From positions 434,001-498,000 of the forward strand of contig NZ_FOXJ01000001.1 in NCBI RefSeq assembly GCF_900115685.1: a stretch of 64,000 bases of DNA, read 5' to 3'. The position numbers and the translations under genes are program-made. Below the pieces are notes generated by a model, which made no database searches, had not been told where the DNA came from, and was given only the letters and a program-made list of their open reading frames with translations. Numbering within the stretch: position 1 is the first letter of the stretch; each line of letters begins with the position of its first letter. Of the stretch, positions 16,716 to 24,468 are shown piece by piece. This stretch comes from Variovorax sp. 770b2 (GTDB lineage Bacteria; Pseudomonadota; Gammaproteobacteria; Burkholderiales; Burkholderiaceae_C).

Positions 16716-17984
16716 TCAGGCCGCGACGAACTCGTTCCACTTGCGCACCATGTATTCGTTCTCGTCCATCACCGCGTTCCAGCACGCGATGCCGCCCATG
16801 CGCTGCTCGTAGCTGCCGCCGTCGCGCAACGAACCGGCCTTGGCGATCACGTCGCCCTGCGGGCTCTTGATGTCCTGCGCGGCGGGCTTGCCTTCCATCC
16901 AGTAGGCCCACTCGTAGGCTTCCATCTTGGTCTTGGCGGTGTCCAGCACGGCGCTGTAGTAGCCCTGGCGATTGAGGTAGGCGCCGGCCCAGCCGTCCAG
17001 GAACCAGTTGATGAATTCATAGGCGCCATCGAGCTTCTTGCCCGACAGCGTGGCCGGCAGGCCGAAGCCCGAGGCCCAGGCGCGATAGCCTTCCTTCAGG
17101 GGCTGGAAGGTGCAGTCGATGCCCTTGCCGCGCACGGCCGTGACGGCAGGCGACCACATCGACTGGATCACCACTTCGCCGGAGGCCATGAGGTTGACGG
17201 ACTCGTTGAAGTCCTTCCACAGCGCGCGGAACTGCCCGGCCTTCTTGGCTTCGATCAGGGTCTTGATCGTCAGGTCGATCTCGGCCTTGGTCATGTTGCC
17301 CTTGTCGGCGTACTTGTGGATGCCCTTGGCCTCCACCACCATCGCGGCGTCCATGATGCCGATCGAGGGAATGTTCAGGATCGCCGCCTTGCCCTTGAAC
17401 TCGGGGTTCAGCAGCTCCGCCCACGAGCCGATCGGGCGCTTGATGAGGTCGGGGCGGATGCCCAGCGTGTCGGCGTTGTAGGTGGTCGGAATGAGCGACA
17501 TGAACTGCGTGGGCGACTTGGCGAAGGCCTTGCTCTTCTCGCCCTCGAGGTAGATCACCTTGATGGGGGCCGTGCCCTGGTCGCCGACCTTCTTGCCGCC
17601 CACTTCGCCCTTGGTGAAGAGCGAGGTGATCTTGCCGGCGTTCTTCACGCGCTTGGTGTCGATGCCCTTCAGGTTGCCGGTGGGCACGATCTTCTTGAGC
17701 GAGAAGAACTCGGTGTCGATCAGGTCGAAGCTGTTGGGTGCGGTCACCGCGCGCTTGGTCACGTCGTCGGTGGTCACGGCCACGTACTGGATCTCGATGC
17801 CGGTGTCGGCCTTGAACTTCTCGGCGATGGCCTTGTCCTGGTTCACCGCGGTGCCCAGGTAGCGCAGCACGATCTTTTCCTGTGCGTGCACGAAGGGCGC
17901 GATGCCCGTGGCCAGGATGCCGGCGGTGCCTTGCAGCAGGGCGCGGCGCTTGACGCCGGTGGACGAGTCGATGGGTTCGGTCAT
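16716..17984 (-). CDS. ABC transporter periplasmic substrate-binding protein (family 1, PotD/F-like)
   Basis: This 422-aa protein has an N-terminal twin-arginine-type signal (VKRRALLQGTAGILATG then a cleavage region at VHAQ) and a two-lobed binding-protein body. TTYNADTLGI and WAELLNPEFKGKAAILN match PotD-type family 1 proteins. The ATG at 17984 follows GGAG at good spacing; in-frame sequence further upstream lacks one. It lies between the ATPase and permease genes of a complete importer. A Tat signal would mean export in a folded state, as seen in related proteins. Confidence 0.88.
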   Translation of the reverse strand: MTEPIDSSTGVKRRALLQGTAGILATGIAPFVHAQEKIVLRYLGTAVNQDKAIAEKFKADTGIEIQYVAVTTDDVTKRAVTAPNSFDLIDTEFFSLKKIVPTGNLKGIDTKRVKNAGKITSLFTKGEVGGKKVGDQGTAPIKVIYLEGEKSKAFAKSPTQFMSLIPTTYNADTLGIRPDLIKRPIGSWAELLNPEFKGKAAILNIPSIGIMDAAMVVEAKGIHKYADKGNMTKAEIDLTIKTLIEAKKAGQFRALWKDFNESVNLMASGEVVIQSMWSPAVTAVRGKGIDCTFQPLKEGYRAWASGFGLPATLSGKKLDGAYEFINWFLDGWAGAYLNRQGYYSAVLDTAKTKMEAYEWAYWMEGKPAAQDIKSPQGDVIAKAGSLRDGGSYEQRMGGIACWNAVMDENEYMVRKWNEFVAA

Positions 17985-18042
17985 GGCTGAGTCTCCGTAG
18001 AAAGAAGTGGCGGGGAAGCGTGAAAACGGAATGGGAAAAAGA

Positions 18043-19068
18043 TCAGGGAGCCACGGCGAGCGCACGCGCATCGGCCTCGGCCCACGACAGGCGAACCGTC
18101 TCGCCCTGCGCGTAGGGGCTCGCGAGAAAGGCGGCCTCGCCCAGCAGCACCGACACGTTCCGGCGCTCCGGCGCGGCGGCCTCCAGCGCCAGGCCGAGCA
18201 GCACGTAGGTGCCCTGGTACTCGACGTCGGTGACCGCGGCGGCAAGGCCGTTGGCATCGGGGCCCGGGGCGATCCGCATGTGGTCGTTGCGCACCGCGAT
18301 CGGCCCGGCGGGCGTGTCGATCACGTTGTGGCCGCCCATGAAGCGCGCCACGAACTCGTTCACGGGGTGGTTGTAGATCTCGTGCGGCGGGCCGACCTGC
18401 TCGATCACGCCGTGGTTCATGACCACCATCGTGTCGGCCAGTGCCATGGCTTCTTCCTGCGAGTGCGTGACGTGCACGAAGGTCAGGCCCAGCTCCTTCT
18501 GCCAGCGCCGCAGCTCCGCGCGCATCTGGATGCGCAGGAACGGGTCGAGCGCCGAGAGCGGCTCGTCCAGCAGCAGCACGCGCGGCTCGGTGATGAGCGC
18601 GCGCGCCAGCGCCACGCGCTGCTGCTGGCCGCCGGAAAGCTCGCCGGGCTTGCGCTCGGCCAGGTGGCCCATGGCCACGCGCGCGAGCAGGTCGCGCGCA
18701 CGCTTCTGGCGCTCGGCCTTGCCGACGCCTTTCATCTTGAGGCTGAAGGCCACGTTGTCGGTGGCCGACAGGTGCGGGAACAGCGCGAAGCTCTGGAACA
18801 TCATGGCCGTGCCGCGCGCGGCCGCGGGCAGGTTGGTGATGTTGCGGTTGTCCAGGAGGATGTCGCCGCTGGTGACCGACTCGTGGCCCGCGATCATGCG
18901 CAGCGTGGTGCTCTTGCCGCAGCCCGAAGGGCCCAGCAGGCAGCAGTAGCTGCCGCTGGCGATGCGCAGGTCGATGGCATCGACGGCGGCCGGCGTGCCG
19001 GGGGCGTAGCGCTTGCTGAGCGCGACGATCTCGACCGCGGCGGGCGGAAGCGGGGAGACGGCGTTCAT
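18043..19068 (-). CDS. ABC transporter ATP-binding protein, PotA-like
   Basis: This 341-aa ATPase has Walker A GPSGCGKST, Q-loop MFQSFALFPHLS, signature LSGGQQQRVALARA, Walker B VLLLDEPLSALD and the switch His in THSQEEAM, followed by a C-terminal TOBE-type domain (about residues 250-340). It energises the downstream permease pair. An ATG at 19068 is chosen; a GTG at 19104 in the same frame would add 12 residues. It is the first gene of the importer operon, 114 bases from pilQ on the same strand. Confidence 0.88.
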   Translation of the reverse strand: MNAVSPLPPAAVEIVALSKRYAPGTPAAVDAIDLRIASGSYCCLLGPSGCGKSTTLRMIAGHESVTSGDILLDNRNITNLPAAARGTAMMFQSFALFPHLSATDNVAFSLKMKGVGKAERQKRARDLLARVAMGHLAERKPGELSGGQQQRVALARALITEPRVLLLDEPLSALDPFLRIQMRAELRRWQKELGLTFVHVTHSQEEAMALADTMVVMNHGVIEQVGPPHEIYNHPVNEFVARFMGGHNVIDTPAGPIAVRNDHMRIAPGPDANGLAAAVTDVEYQGTYVLLGLALEAAAPERRNVSVLLGEAAFLASPYAQGETVRLSWAEADARALAVAP

Positions 19069-19181
19069 TGCCGGGCGAAAAACGGGCTGGAGGCGGGCAT
19101 GCACGGTCTAAGCACGCTCCATGCCACATGGGCCCCGGAACGGGGCGGCCGCCGGCGCACCGCACCAGGGCATCGCGTGGA

Positions 19182-21296
19182 TCAGGAGCCTGCGCGCCCG
19201 ATCATCTTCGGCGTGATGAACACCAGCATCTCCACCTTGTTCACCACGCGCTCGCGCGAGCGGAACAGCGCACCCAGGTAGGGCACCTCGCCCAGCACCG
19301 GCACGCGCGACTCGTCGCTGGTCTCGGTCAGCTCGAAGATGCCGCCGATCACCACCGTGCCGCCGTTGTCGATCAGCACCTCGGTCTGCACATGCTTGGT
19401 GTTGATGGCGGGGCCGGCCGAGGTGTTGACGCCGCGGGCGTCCTTGCTCACGTCCAGCGTGAGGATGATGTTGCCCTCGGGCGTGATCTGCGGCGTGACC
19501 TCCAGCTTGAGCACGGCCTTGCGAAACGAGATCGACGTCGCGCCGCTGGAGGTGGCCTGCTGGTAGGGAATTTCCTCGCCCTGTTCGATGAGCGCCTTGG
19601 TCTGGTCCGCCGTCACCACGCGCGGGCTCGACACCAGCCGGCCCTTGCCCTCGGCCTCCAGCGCCGAGATCTCCAGGTTCAGCACGCGCGTGAAGCTCGC
19701 ATTGAACAGCGACAGCGAGAAGGCCCCCGCGCTGTTGCCCGTGCCGCCCGCATCGCCGGCCGGCAGGTTCACGAAGTTGCTGCTGGTGAACGAGGTGAAC
19801 GCGTTGGCGGTGCCCGTGGGGCTGGTGCCCAGGGAGGCGTTCGTGCCCGTGGCGCCGCCGCCCAGCTTCACGCCGAGCGACTTGCCGAAGGTGTCCGAGG
19901 CCTCCACGATGCGCGCCTCGATCAGCACCTGCCGCACCGGCACGTCCAGCTTGCGGATGAGCTCGCTCACCTCCGCCAGGCGCACGGGCGTGTCGGTGAC
20001 GAAGAGCTGGTTCGTGCGCACCTCGGCAATGGCGCTGCCGCGGGTGCTCAGGAGGCGGGTCGTCGCGGCGCCGCCACCGCCACCGCCGCCTCCGCTCCCG
20101 GTGCCGGTCAGGCTCTGCACCACCGTGGCCGCCTTGGCGTAGTTGAGCTGGAACGATTGCGTGCGCAGCGCCACCAGGTTCTCCACGGTCGCCTGCGCCT
20201 CCAGCTCGATCTTTTCCTTGGCGTTGATCTCGTCCTTCGGCGCGATCCAGAGGATGCTGCCGTTCTTGCGCAGCCCCAGGTTCTTCGCCTGCAGGATGAC
20301 TTCGAGCGCCTGGTCCCACGGCACGTCCCTCAGCCGCAGCGTGAGGGCGCCCGAGACCGAGTCGGAGGTGACCACATTGAAGCCGGTGAAGTCCGCGATC
20401 ACCTGCAGCAGCGCGCGCACATCGACGTTCTGGAAATTGAGCGTGAGCTTCTCGCCGGTGTAGCCCGTGCCCTGCGTGAGCCTGGCCGGATCGGTCTTGC
20501 GCGGGCGCACCTCGATGACGAACTGGTCGTCCGCCTGGTAGGCGCTCTGCTCCCAGTCGCCATGCGCGGTGATCGACAGGCGCACCCGGTCGCCCAGCTG
20601 CTGCGCGCTCACCGCGTCGACCGCGGTGCCGAAGTCGGACACGTCGAGGCGCCGGCGCAGGCCCTCGGGCAGCGAGGCCCGCATGAACTCGGCCACCAAC
20701 GTCGCGCCCTGCCGCTGCACGTCCACGCCCAGCTGGCTGCTGCCCATGGCGATGAGCACGCGGCCGGCGCCATCGCTGCCGCGGCGGAAGTCGATGTCCT
20801 GCAATGGCGTCACCTGGCGCTGCCTGCCTTCGGCGAACTCGGCATTGGCTGGCGTCTTCGGTGCCTGGCCCGTTCCGGACTGCAGCGAGACCAGCAGCGA
20901 TCGCCCCTGGATCTCGGCCTGGTAGGTCGCCGCGCGCTGCAGGTTCAGCACCACGCGGGAGCGCTCGCCGGCCTGCACGACGTTGGCGGTGCGCAGGTTG
21001 CCGGTGTTGAATTCGATGGCCGAGCGGCCGACCGCATTGGTCACGCCCGGAAAGTCCAGCGCGATGCGTGCCGGCGCCTGCACGACAAAGCCGGTGGGCA
21101 GCGCGGCGAGGGGCTCCGTGAAGTCGATGCGCACGAGCTCCGTGCCGCCCCTGGCGGTGCTGGTGACGGCTTCGATGGCGTTCTGCGCGTTCTGCGCGTG
21201 CGCAGCGATCGGGGCCAGCGAAATCAGCGAAAGGACCGCGGCACCGAGCCATCGTCGCGGTCGCAAAACGCTCGGCGAGCGCGGGCAAGTCTTCAT
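19182..21296 (-). CDS. pilQ: Type IV pilus secretin PilQ
   Basis: This 704-aa outer-membrane secretin forms the pore for type IV pili. A signal peptide ends near AAHAQ (about residue 35). AMIN domains follow (EPLAALPTGFVVQAPARIALDFPG is typical of Comamonadaceae PilQ), then the STN/N0 region (LTLNFQNVDVRALLQVIADFTGFN), N1 repeats broken by a nine-residue Gly run near residue 400, and the secretin core (LVSSPRVVTADQTKALIEQGEEIPY, VLKLEVTPQITPEGNI). GGAGAG precedes the ATG. It stands alone here: no pilM, N, O or P gene is adjacent, which is unusual. Confidence 0.9.
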   Translation of the reverse strand: MKTCPRSPSVLRPRRWLGAAVLSLISLAPIAAHAQNAQNAIEAVTSTARGGTELVRIDFTEPLAALPTGFVVQAPARIALDFPGVTNAVGRSAIEFNTGNLRTANVVQAGERSRVVLNLQRAATYQAEIQGRSLLVSLQSGTGQAPKTPANAEFAEGRQRQVTPLQDIDFRRGSDGAGRVLIAMGSSQLGVDVQRQGATLVAEFMRASLPEGLRRRLDVSDFGTAVDAVSAQQLGDRVRLSITAHGDWEQSAYQADDQFVIEVRPRKTDPARLTQGTGYTGEKLTLNFQNVDVRALLQVIADFTGFNVVTSDSVSGALTLRLRDVPWDQALEVILQAKNLGLRKNGSILWIAPKDEINAKEKIELEAQATVENLVALRTQSFQLNYAKAATVVQSLTGTGSGGGGGGGGAATTRLLSTRGSAIAEVRTNQLFVTDTPVRLAEVSELIRKLDVPVRQVLIEARIVEASDTFGKSLGVKLGGGATGTNASLGTSPTGTANAFTSFTSSNFVNLPAGDAGGTGNSAGAFSLSLFNASFTRVLNLEISALEAEGKGRLVSSPRVVTADQTKALIEQGEEIPYQQATSSGATSISFRKAVLKLEVTPQITPEGNIILTLDVSKDARGVNTSAGPAINTKHVQTEVLIDNGGTVVIGGIFELTETSDESRVPVLGEVPYLGALFRSRERVVNKVEMLVFITPKMIGRAGS

Positions 21297-21432
21297 GGGT
21301 TCTCTCCGTGTGAGGCGAGGCGCGAACGACATGCGCGCCCTGCCTGTGACGGATGGATGGTTTCGCCCAATCTGGGAGGAATCTTGCCGAGGCGCGACGG
21401 ATCGCAACTTGTGTTGCACGCAAGCAATGGAT

Positions 21433-21455
21433 GGCGGCGACACCGCTTCGCCGCC
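21433..21455. repeat. Hairpin in the pilQ divergent intergenic region
   Basis: A perfect 8-bp inverted repeat GGCGGCGA-N7-TCGCCGCC lies in the 222-base gap between divergent pilQ and the TolC-like gene. It could be a regulatory hairpin or an operator. Nothing else is recognisable in this gap. Confidence 0.4.
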
Positions 21456-21518
21456 TCTCCGATTTCTCCGAATTTGCGAGGAACCATCGCGGTTTCCGGA
21501 TTCTTGTGGAGCGTGCGC

Positions 21519-22622
21519 ATGGTGATGAATCGATCGATGGTTGCGATGCTGGCCGCTGCGCTGGGCATTGCCTGTGCCGGATCGGGCGTGAGCGCGAGCT
21601 ACGTCGTGGCGCACCCCGGTCTTTCGCATCGGGAGGTGCTGCCCGTGGCGTCTGCGTTGCGCCCCGGCGCTCGGCCCTGGTGGTCAGCCTTCCAGAGCGA
21701 GGCCCTGAACGCACTGATTGCGCAGGCCGGCCGCGCCGCGGGCGCTGGCGAGCGCCCGGATGCGCCGGCCGCGGAGATCGGCGTCTCGGCGGCCTACGTG
21801 GCGGTGGTTGTCCAGACGCTGCGCCTGACCTACCTCGAGAGCGCGCTCATTGCAGTGCGCCGCCAGTCGCAACTCATCGCCGCCAGTGCGGCGTTGCACG
21901 ACGACTTCAGCAAGGAACTGGTGCGACGCGAAACTGGCGCCGCGGCGGCGATGAAGAAGATCGATGCGCAGCGCGAGGCGAACCTCGCTTTCCTCGTGGC
22001 GCGCTGCGGCCTGCCGGAAGCGGCGTTGAAAAAGACGATTGCCGACGAGGTCGCGCAGCGCAGGCTGCCCCGTTTCTCGGCCTCGCTGCCGCAGGCAGTG
22101 CCCGCTGCGCTGCTGGCCAATCGCGACGACATCCAGCTGGCGGCGTCGCTCTATGGCATCGAGCCGCAGGCCTTGCTCGTGGGCACCATCGACGCCGCGC
22201 GGGACAGTGGCGACGGCGGCGACAGCGATCCGCCGGCCGAGGCGGCGCTTCCCGGCTATCCGCTTTTCCCGCAGGCCGTGGCGCGGGGCCGCGCGGAGGT
22301 GGCCGAGGCCTTGCGACGGCTGCAGGCATCGAACGACATGGCCGCCGATGCGAGCGGGCGGGCGCGCCGGGCGAAAGACGAATTCGAGCGCTCGAAGGTG
22401 CGGATGAGCCGCGGGGACATGTCGGAAGTCCAGATGCTGGAAGACTTCCAGGGCCTGATGCTCGACCGGCAGCGCCTGGCCGCAGCCGATGGCGAACTGG
22501 CCATCGCCTGGATCGCACTCATCGCCAGCCTGGGGAGCCAGGCGCCGGTGGTGCTGCGCGGAGGTTTTGCGCCGGACGCCACCGCTTTGCGCGGACGGCC
22601 CGGGCTGGTCGGAAGTTTTTGA
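21519..22622 (+). CDS. Short TolC/NodT-like outer membrane factor homologue
   Basis: This 367-aa protein has an N-terminal signal-like segment (MLAAALGIACAGSGVSA) and a mostly helical body. Two stretches resemble outer-membrane efflux proteins: LANRDDIQLAASLYGIEPQA (compare the RRPDI-AAE element of NodT-type factors) and a C-terminal KDEFERSKVRMSRGDMSEVQMLEDFQGLMLDRQRLAAADGELAIAWIALIASLG block. It is about 100 residues shorter than usual TolC/NodT proteins, and the first helical repeat looks reduced. No pump genes are nearby. GGAG precedes the ATG at 21519. Distant homology is my reading, not proven; it may be a diverged or decaying copy. Confidence 0.55.
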   Translation: MVMNRSMVAMLAAALGIACAGSGVSASYVVAHPGLSHREVLPVASALRPGARPWWSAFQSEALNALIAQAGRAAGAGERPDAPAAEIGVSAAYVAVVVQTLRLTYLESALIAVRRQSQLIAASAALHDDFSKELVRRETGAAAAMKKIDAQREANLAFLVARCGLPEAALKKTIADEVAQRRLPRFSASLPQAVPAALLANRDDIQLAASLYGIEPQALLVGTIDAARDSGDGGDSDPPAEAALPGYPLFPQAVARGRAEVAEALRRLQASNDMAADASGRARRAKDEFERSKVRMSRGDMSEVQMLEDFQGLMLDRQRLAAADGELAIAWIALIASLGSQAPVVLRGGFAPDATALRGRPGLVGSF

Positions 22623-22625
22623 GAC

Positions 22626-23519
22626 CTAGGTGCCGAAGCGGTTCGCGTCCGCCGGCAGCGCCGCCGCGGCCAGCCCGCGCAGCACGTCGCCCACCACGAT
22701 CACCGCGGGGCTCGCGAGCCCGGCTTCGGCGATGCGTGCCTGCAGGCCGTCGAGCGTGGTCGCGATGTGGCGCTGGTGCGGCAGGCTCGCGTGCTGCACC
22801 ACGGCCACCGGCGTGTCGCCGGGCAGGCCGTGCAGCAGCTCGCGCTCGATGTGGCGGGCACCCGCCACGCCCATGTAGATCACCAGCGTGAGGCGCGCGT
22901 TGTGCGCCATGGCGGCCAGCGCGCGCCAGTCGGTCGGGTCTTCCTGCGCGCCCGCGCCGGTCTTGGCGTGGCCGGTGACGAACACCACGCCCTGCGCATG
23001 GTCGCGGTGCGTGAGCGGCACGCCCAGCGAGGTCACTGCCGCCAGACCGGCGGTGATGCCGTTGACCACCGCGCATTCGATGCCCGCTTCGCGCAGGTGC
23101 TCCACCTCTTCGCCGCCGCGTCCGAAGATGAACGGGTCGCCGCCCTTCAGGCGCACCACGGTCTCGCCTTCGCGCACCGCGGTGATCATGAGCCGCTCGA
23201 TGAAGGCCTGCGGCGTGCTCTTGCAGCCGCCGCGCTTGCCCACGTGCACGATGCGCGCGCCGGGGCGGGCGTAGGCCAGGATCTCTTCGCTCACGAGGTC
23301 GTCGACCAGCAGCACCGTGGCGGCCTGGATCGCCTTGACGGCCTTGATGGTCAGCAGTTCCGGGTCGCCAGGGCCGGCGCCCACCAGCGTGCATACGTGG
23401 TTCTCCCCCAGGCTTCGCGCACTTCGTGTCGCTTCTCCTTCCCCCTCACCGGGGGCAACACCTGCGGCCGGGCGAAGCCCGTTCCGCGGTGTTTCTGGGG
23501 TTGGTCGTGTCGGTTTCAT
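22626..23519 (-). CDS. cobA: Uroporphyrinogen-III C-methyltransferase
   Basis: This 297-aa SAM-dependent enzyme makes precorrin-2, the precursor of siroheme needed by the NirB nitrite reductase encoded upstream. Seen: VGAGPGDPELLTIKA (about residues 50-64), GKRGG, VRLKGGDPFIFGRGGEE and a VNGITAG plus LTHRDHAQ block, all diagnostic of SUMT. The ATG at 23519 overlaps the ybiB stop (ATGA). The first 45 or so residues precede the conserved domain and are rich in Pro, Gly, Glu and Arg. They are encoded by a sequence resembling an intergenic repeat, so this enzyme seems to have gained a repeat-derived N-terminus. Confidence 0.92.
   Translation of the reverse strand: MKPTRPTPETPRNGLRPAAGVAPGEGEGEATRSARSLGENHVCTLVGAGPGDPELLTIKAVKAIQAATVLLVDDLVSEEILAYARPGARIVHVGKRGGCKSTPQAFIERLMITAVREGETVVRLKGGDPFIFGRGGEEVEHLREAGIECAVVNGITAGLAAVTSLGVPLTHRDHAQGVVFVTGHAKTGAGAQEDPTDWRALAAMAHNARLTLVIYMGVAGARHIERELLHGLPGDTPVAVVQHASLPHQRHIATTLDGLQARIAEAGLASPAVIVVGDVLRGLAAAALPADANRFGT
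23405..23503. repeat. REP-like intergenic repeat read as the CobA N-terminus
   Basis: This GC-rich stretch has nested short inverted repeats (CCCCC-N5-GGGGG and a GGGCGAAGCCC-type stem). It looks like the hairpin elements often found between genes in Comamonadaceae. It falls inside the 5' coding part of cobA, before the conserved domain. Family membership is recalled, not searched. Confidence 0.45.
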
Positions 23520-24421
23520 ATGTGGGATGCCAGTTGCTTGATGTGCCCGACCTGTGCGGCGATGGCTTCGGGCACGGGAAGCTCGCCGTTCAATACGCGT
23601 CGCGTGTAGTCGGCCGTGGTGGCGACGTCGATTTCCTTGGGCAGCCCGGGCACCTCGGCCGCGGTACCGCTGGCCTGCGCCTGCAGTTCGGTGCGCGCGC
23701 CGCGCACGAAGCCGTCGATCTGCGCGGTGCGGCGCGGATCGGACACCACCTCGCCTTCGAGCCCGCGCGAGAGCAGGGCGGTGGTGCCCATCAGCTCGAA
23801 GGTCTCGGCCATGGTGCGCGCGTATTCGGGGTGCGTGTAGCTGGCCACCACCACCGCGGGGCCGGCCGTGGGCTGCATCAGCTTGACCACGCTGTGGCCG
23901 GGGTTGCGCAGGCCGACCACGCGGCGCACGTCGAGCAGGCGTTTGAGCGCCGGGTTCAGCAGCTCGGTCGCGGCGAAGCCCACGGTACCGTCGGCGATGG
24001 GGCCGATGGCGGTCATGGGCGGCACGTCGAGCGCGGCGAGCACGTTCGAGGCGAGCACGCGTGCGGTTTCGGTGGCGCTGCCGTGCACCAGCACCGGCAG
24101 GCCTTCGCGGGCCAGCAGCAGCGCCAGGAGCGGGGTGAGCACCGGCAGCTTGCGCGCGCCGTTGTAGCTGGGCAGCACGATGAGCGCGCGGTCGCCGGCG
24201 GGAATGCGGTGCAGCCGCGCATGCGTGGCGTCGAGGAAACCGGCCATCTCCTCGGGCGTCTCGCCCTTGATGCGCATCGCCAGGCAGAAGCCGCCGATCT
24301 CCAGGTCGGTGACGGTGCCGTCCAGCACCTGGCCGAACAGGTCGGTGGCCTGTTCGCGCGTGAGCGGCCTGGCGCCTCGCGCGCCGCGGCCGATTTCCTT
24401 GATGTATTGGCTGATTCCCAT
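23516..24421 (-). CDS. ybiB: YbiB-family protein (anthranilate phosphoribosyltransferase-like fold)
   Basis: This 301-aa protein starts MGISQYIKEIGRG and has the TrpD2/YbiB pattern: LTREQATDLFGQVLDG and IGGFCLAMRIKGETPEEMAGF at the helical N-terminus, then NGARKLPVLTPLLALLLAREGLPVLVHG in the glycosyltransferase domain. E. coli YbiB has the phosphoribosyltransferase fold but binds DNA and is LexA-regulated. Here it sits between nasA and cobA with an ATGA overlap into cobA, so it is expressed with nitrate assimilation. The reason is unknown. The ATG at 24421 has only a weak upstream ribosome-binding site. Confidence 0.85.
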   Translation of the reverse strand: MGISQYIKEIGRGARGARPLTREQATDLFGQVLDGTVTDLEIGGFCLAMRIKGETPEEMAGFLDATHARLHRIPAGDRALIVLPSYNGARKLPVLTPLLALLLAREGLPVLVHGSATETARVLASNVLAALDVPPMTAIGPIADGTVGFAATELLNPALKRLLDVRRVVGLRNPGHSVVKLMQPTAGPAVVVASYTHPEYARTMAETFELMGTTALLSRGLEGEVVSDPRRTAQIDGFVRGARTELQAQASGTAAEVPGLPKEIDVATTADYTRRVLNGELPVPEAIAAQVGHIKQLASHI

Positions 24422-24468
24422 GGGTAGGCGGATTGTCCTGCAACGCTTATGCCGGAATGTGAGTCGGC

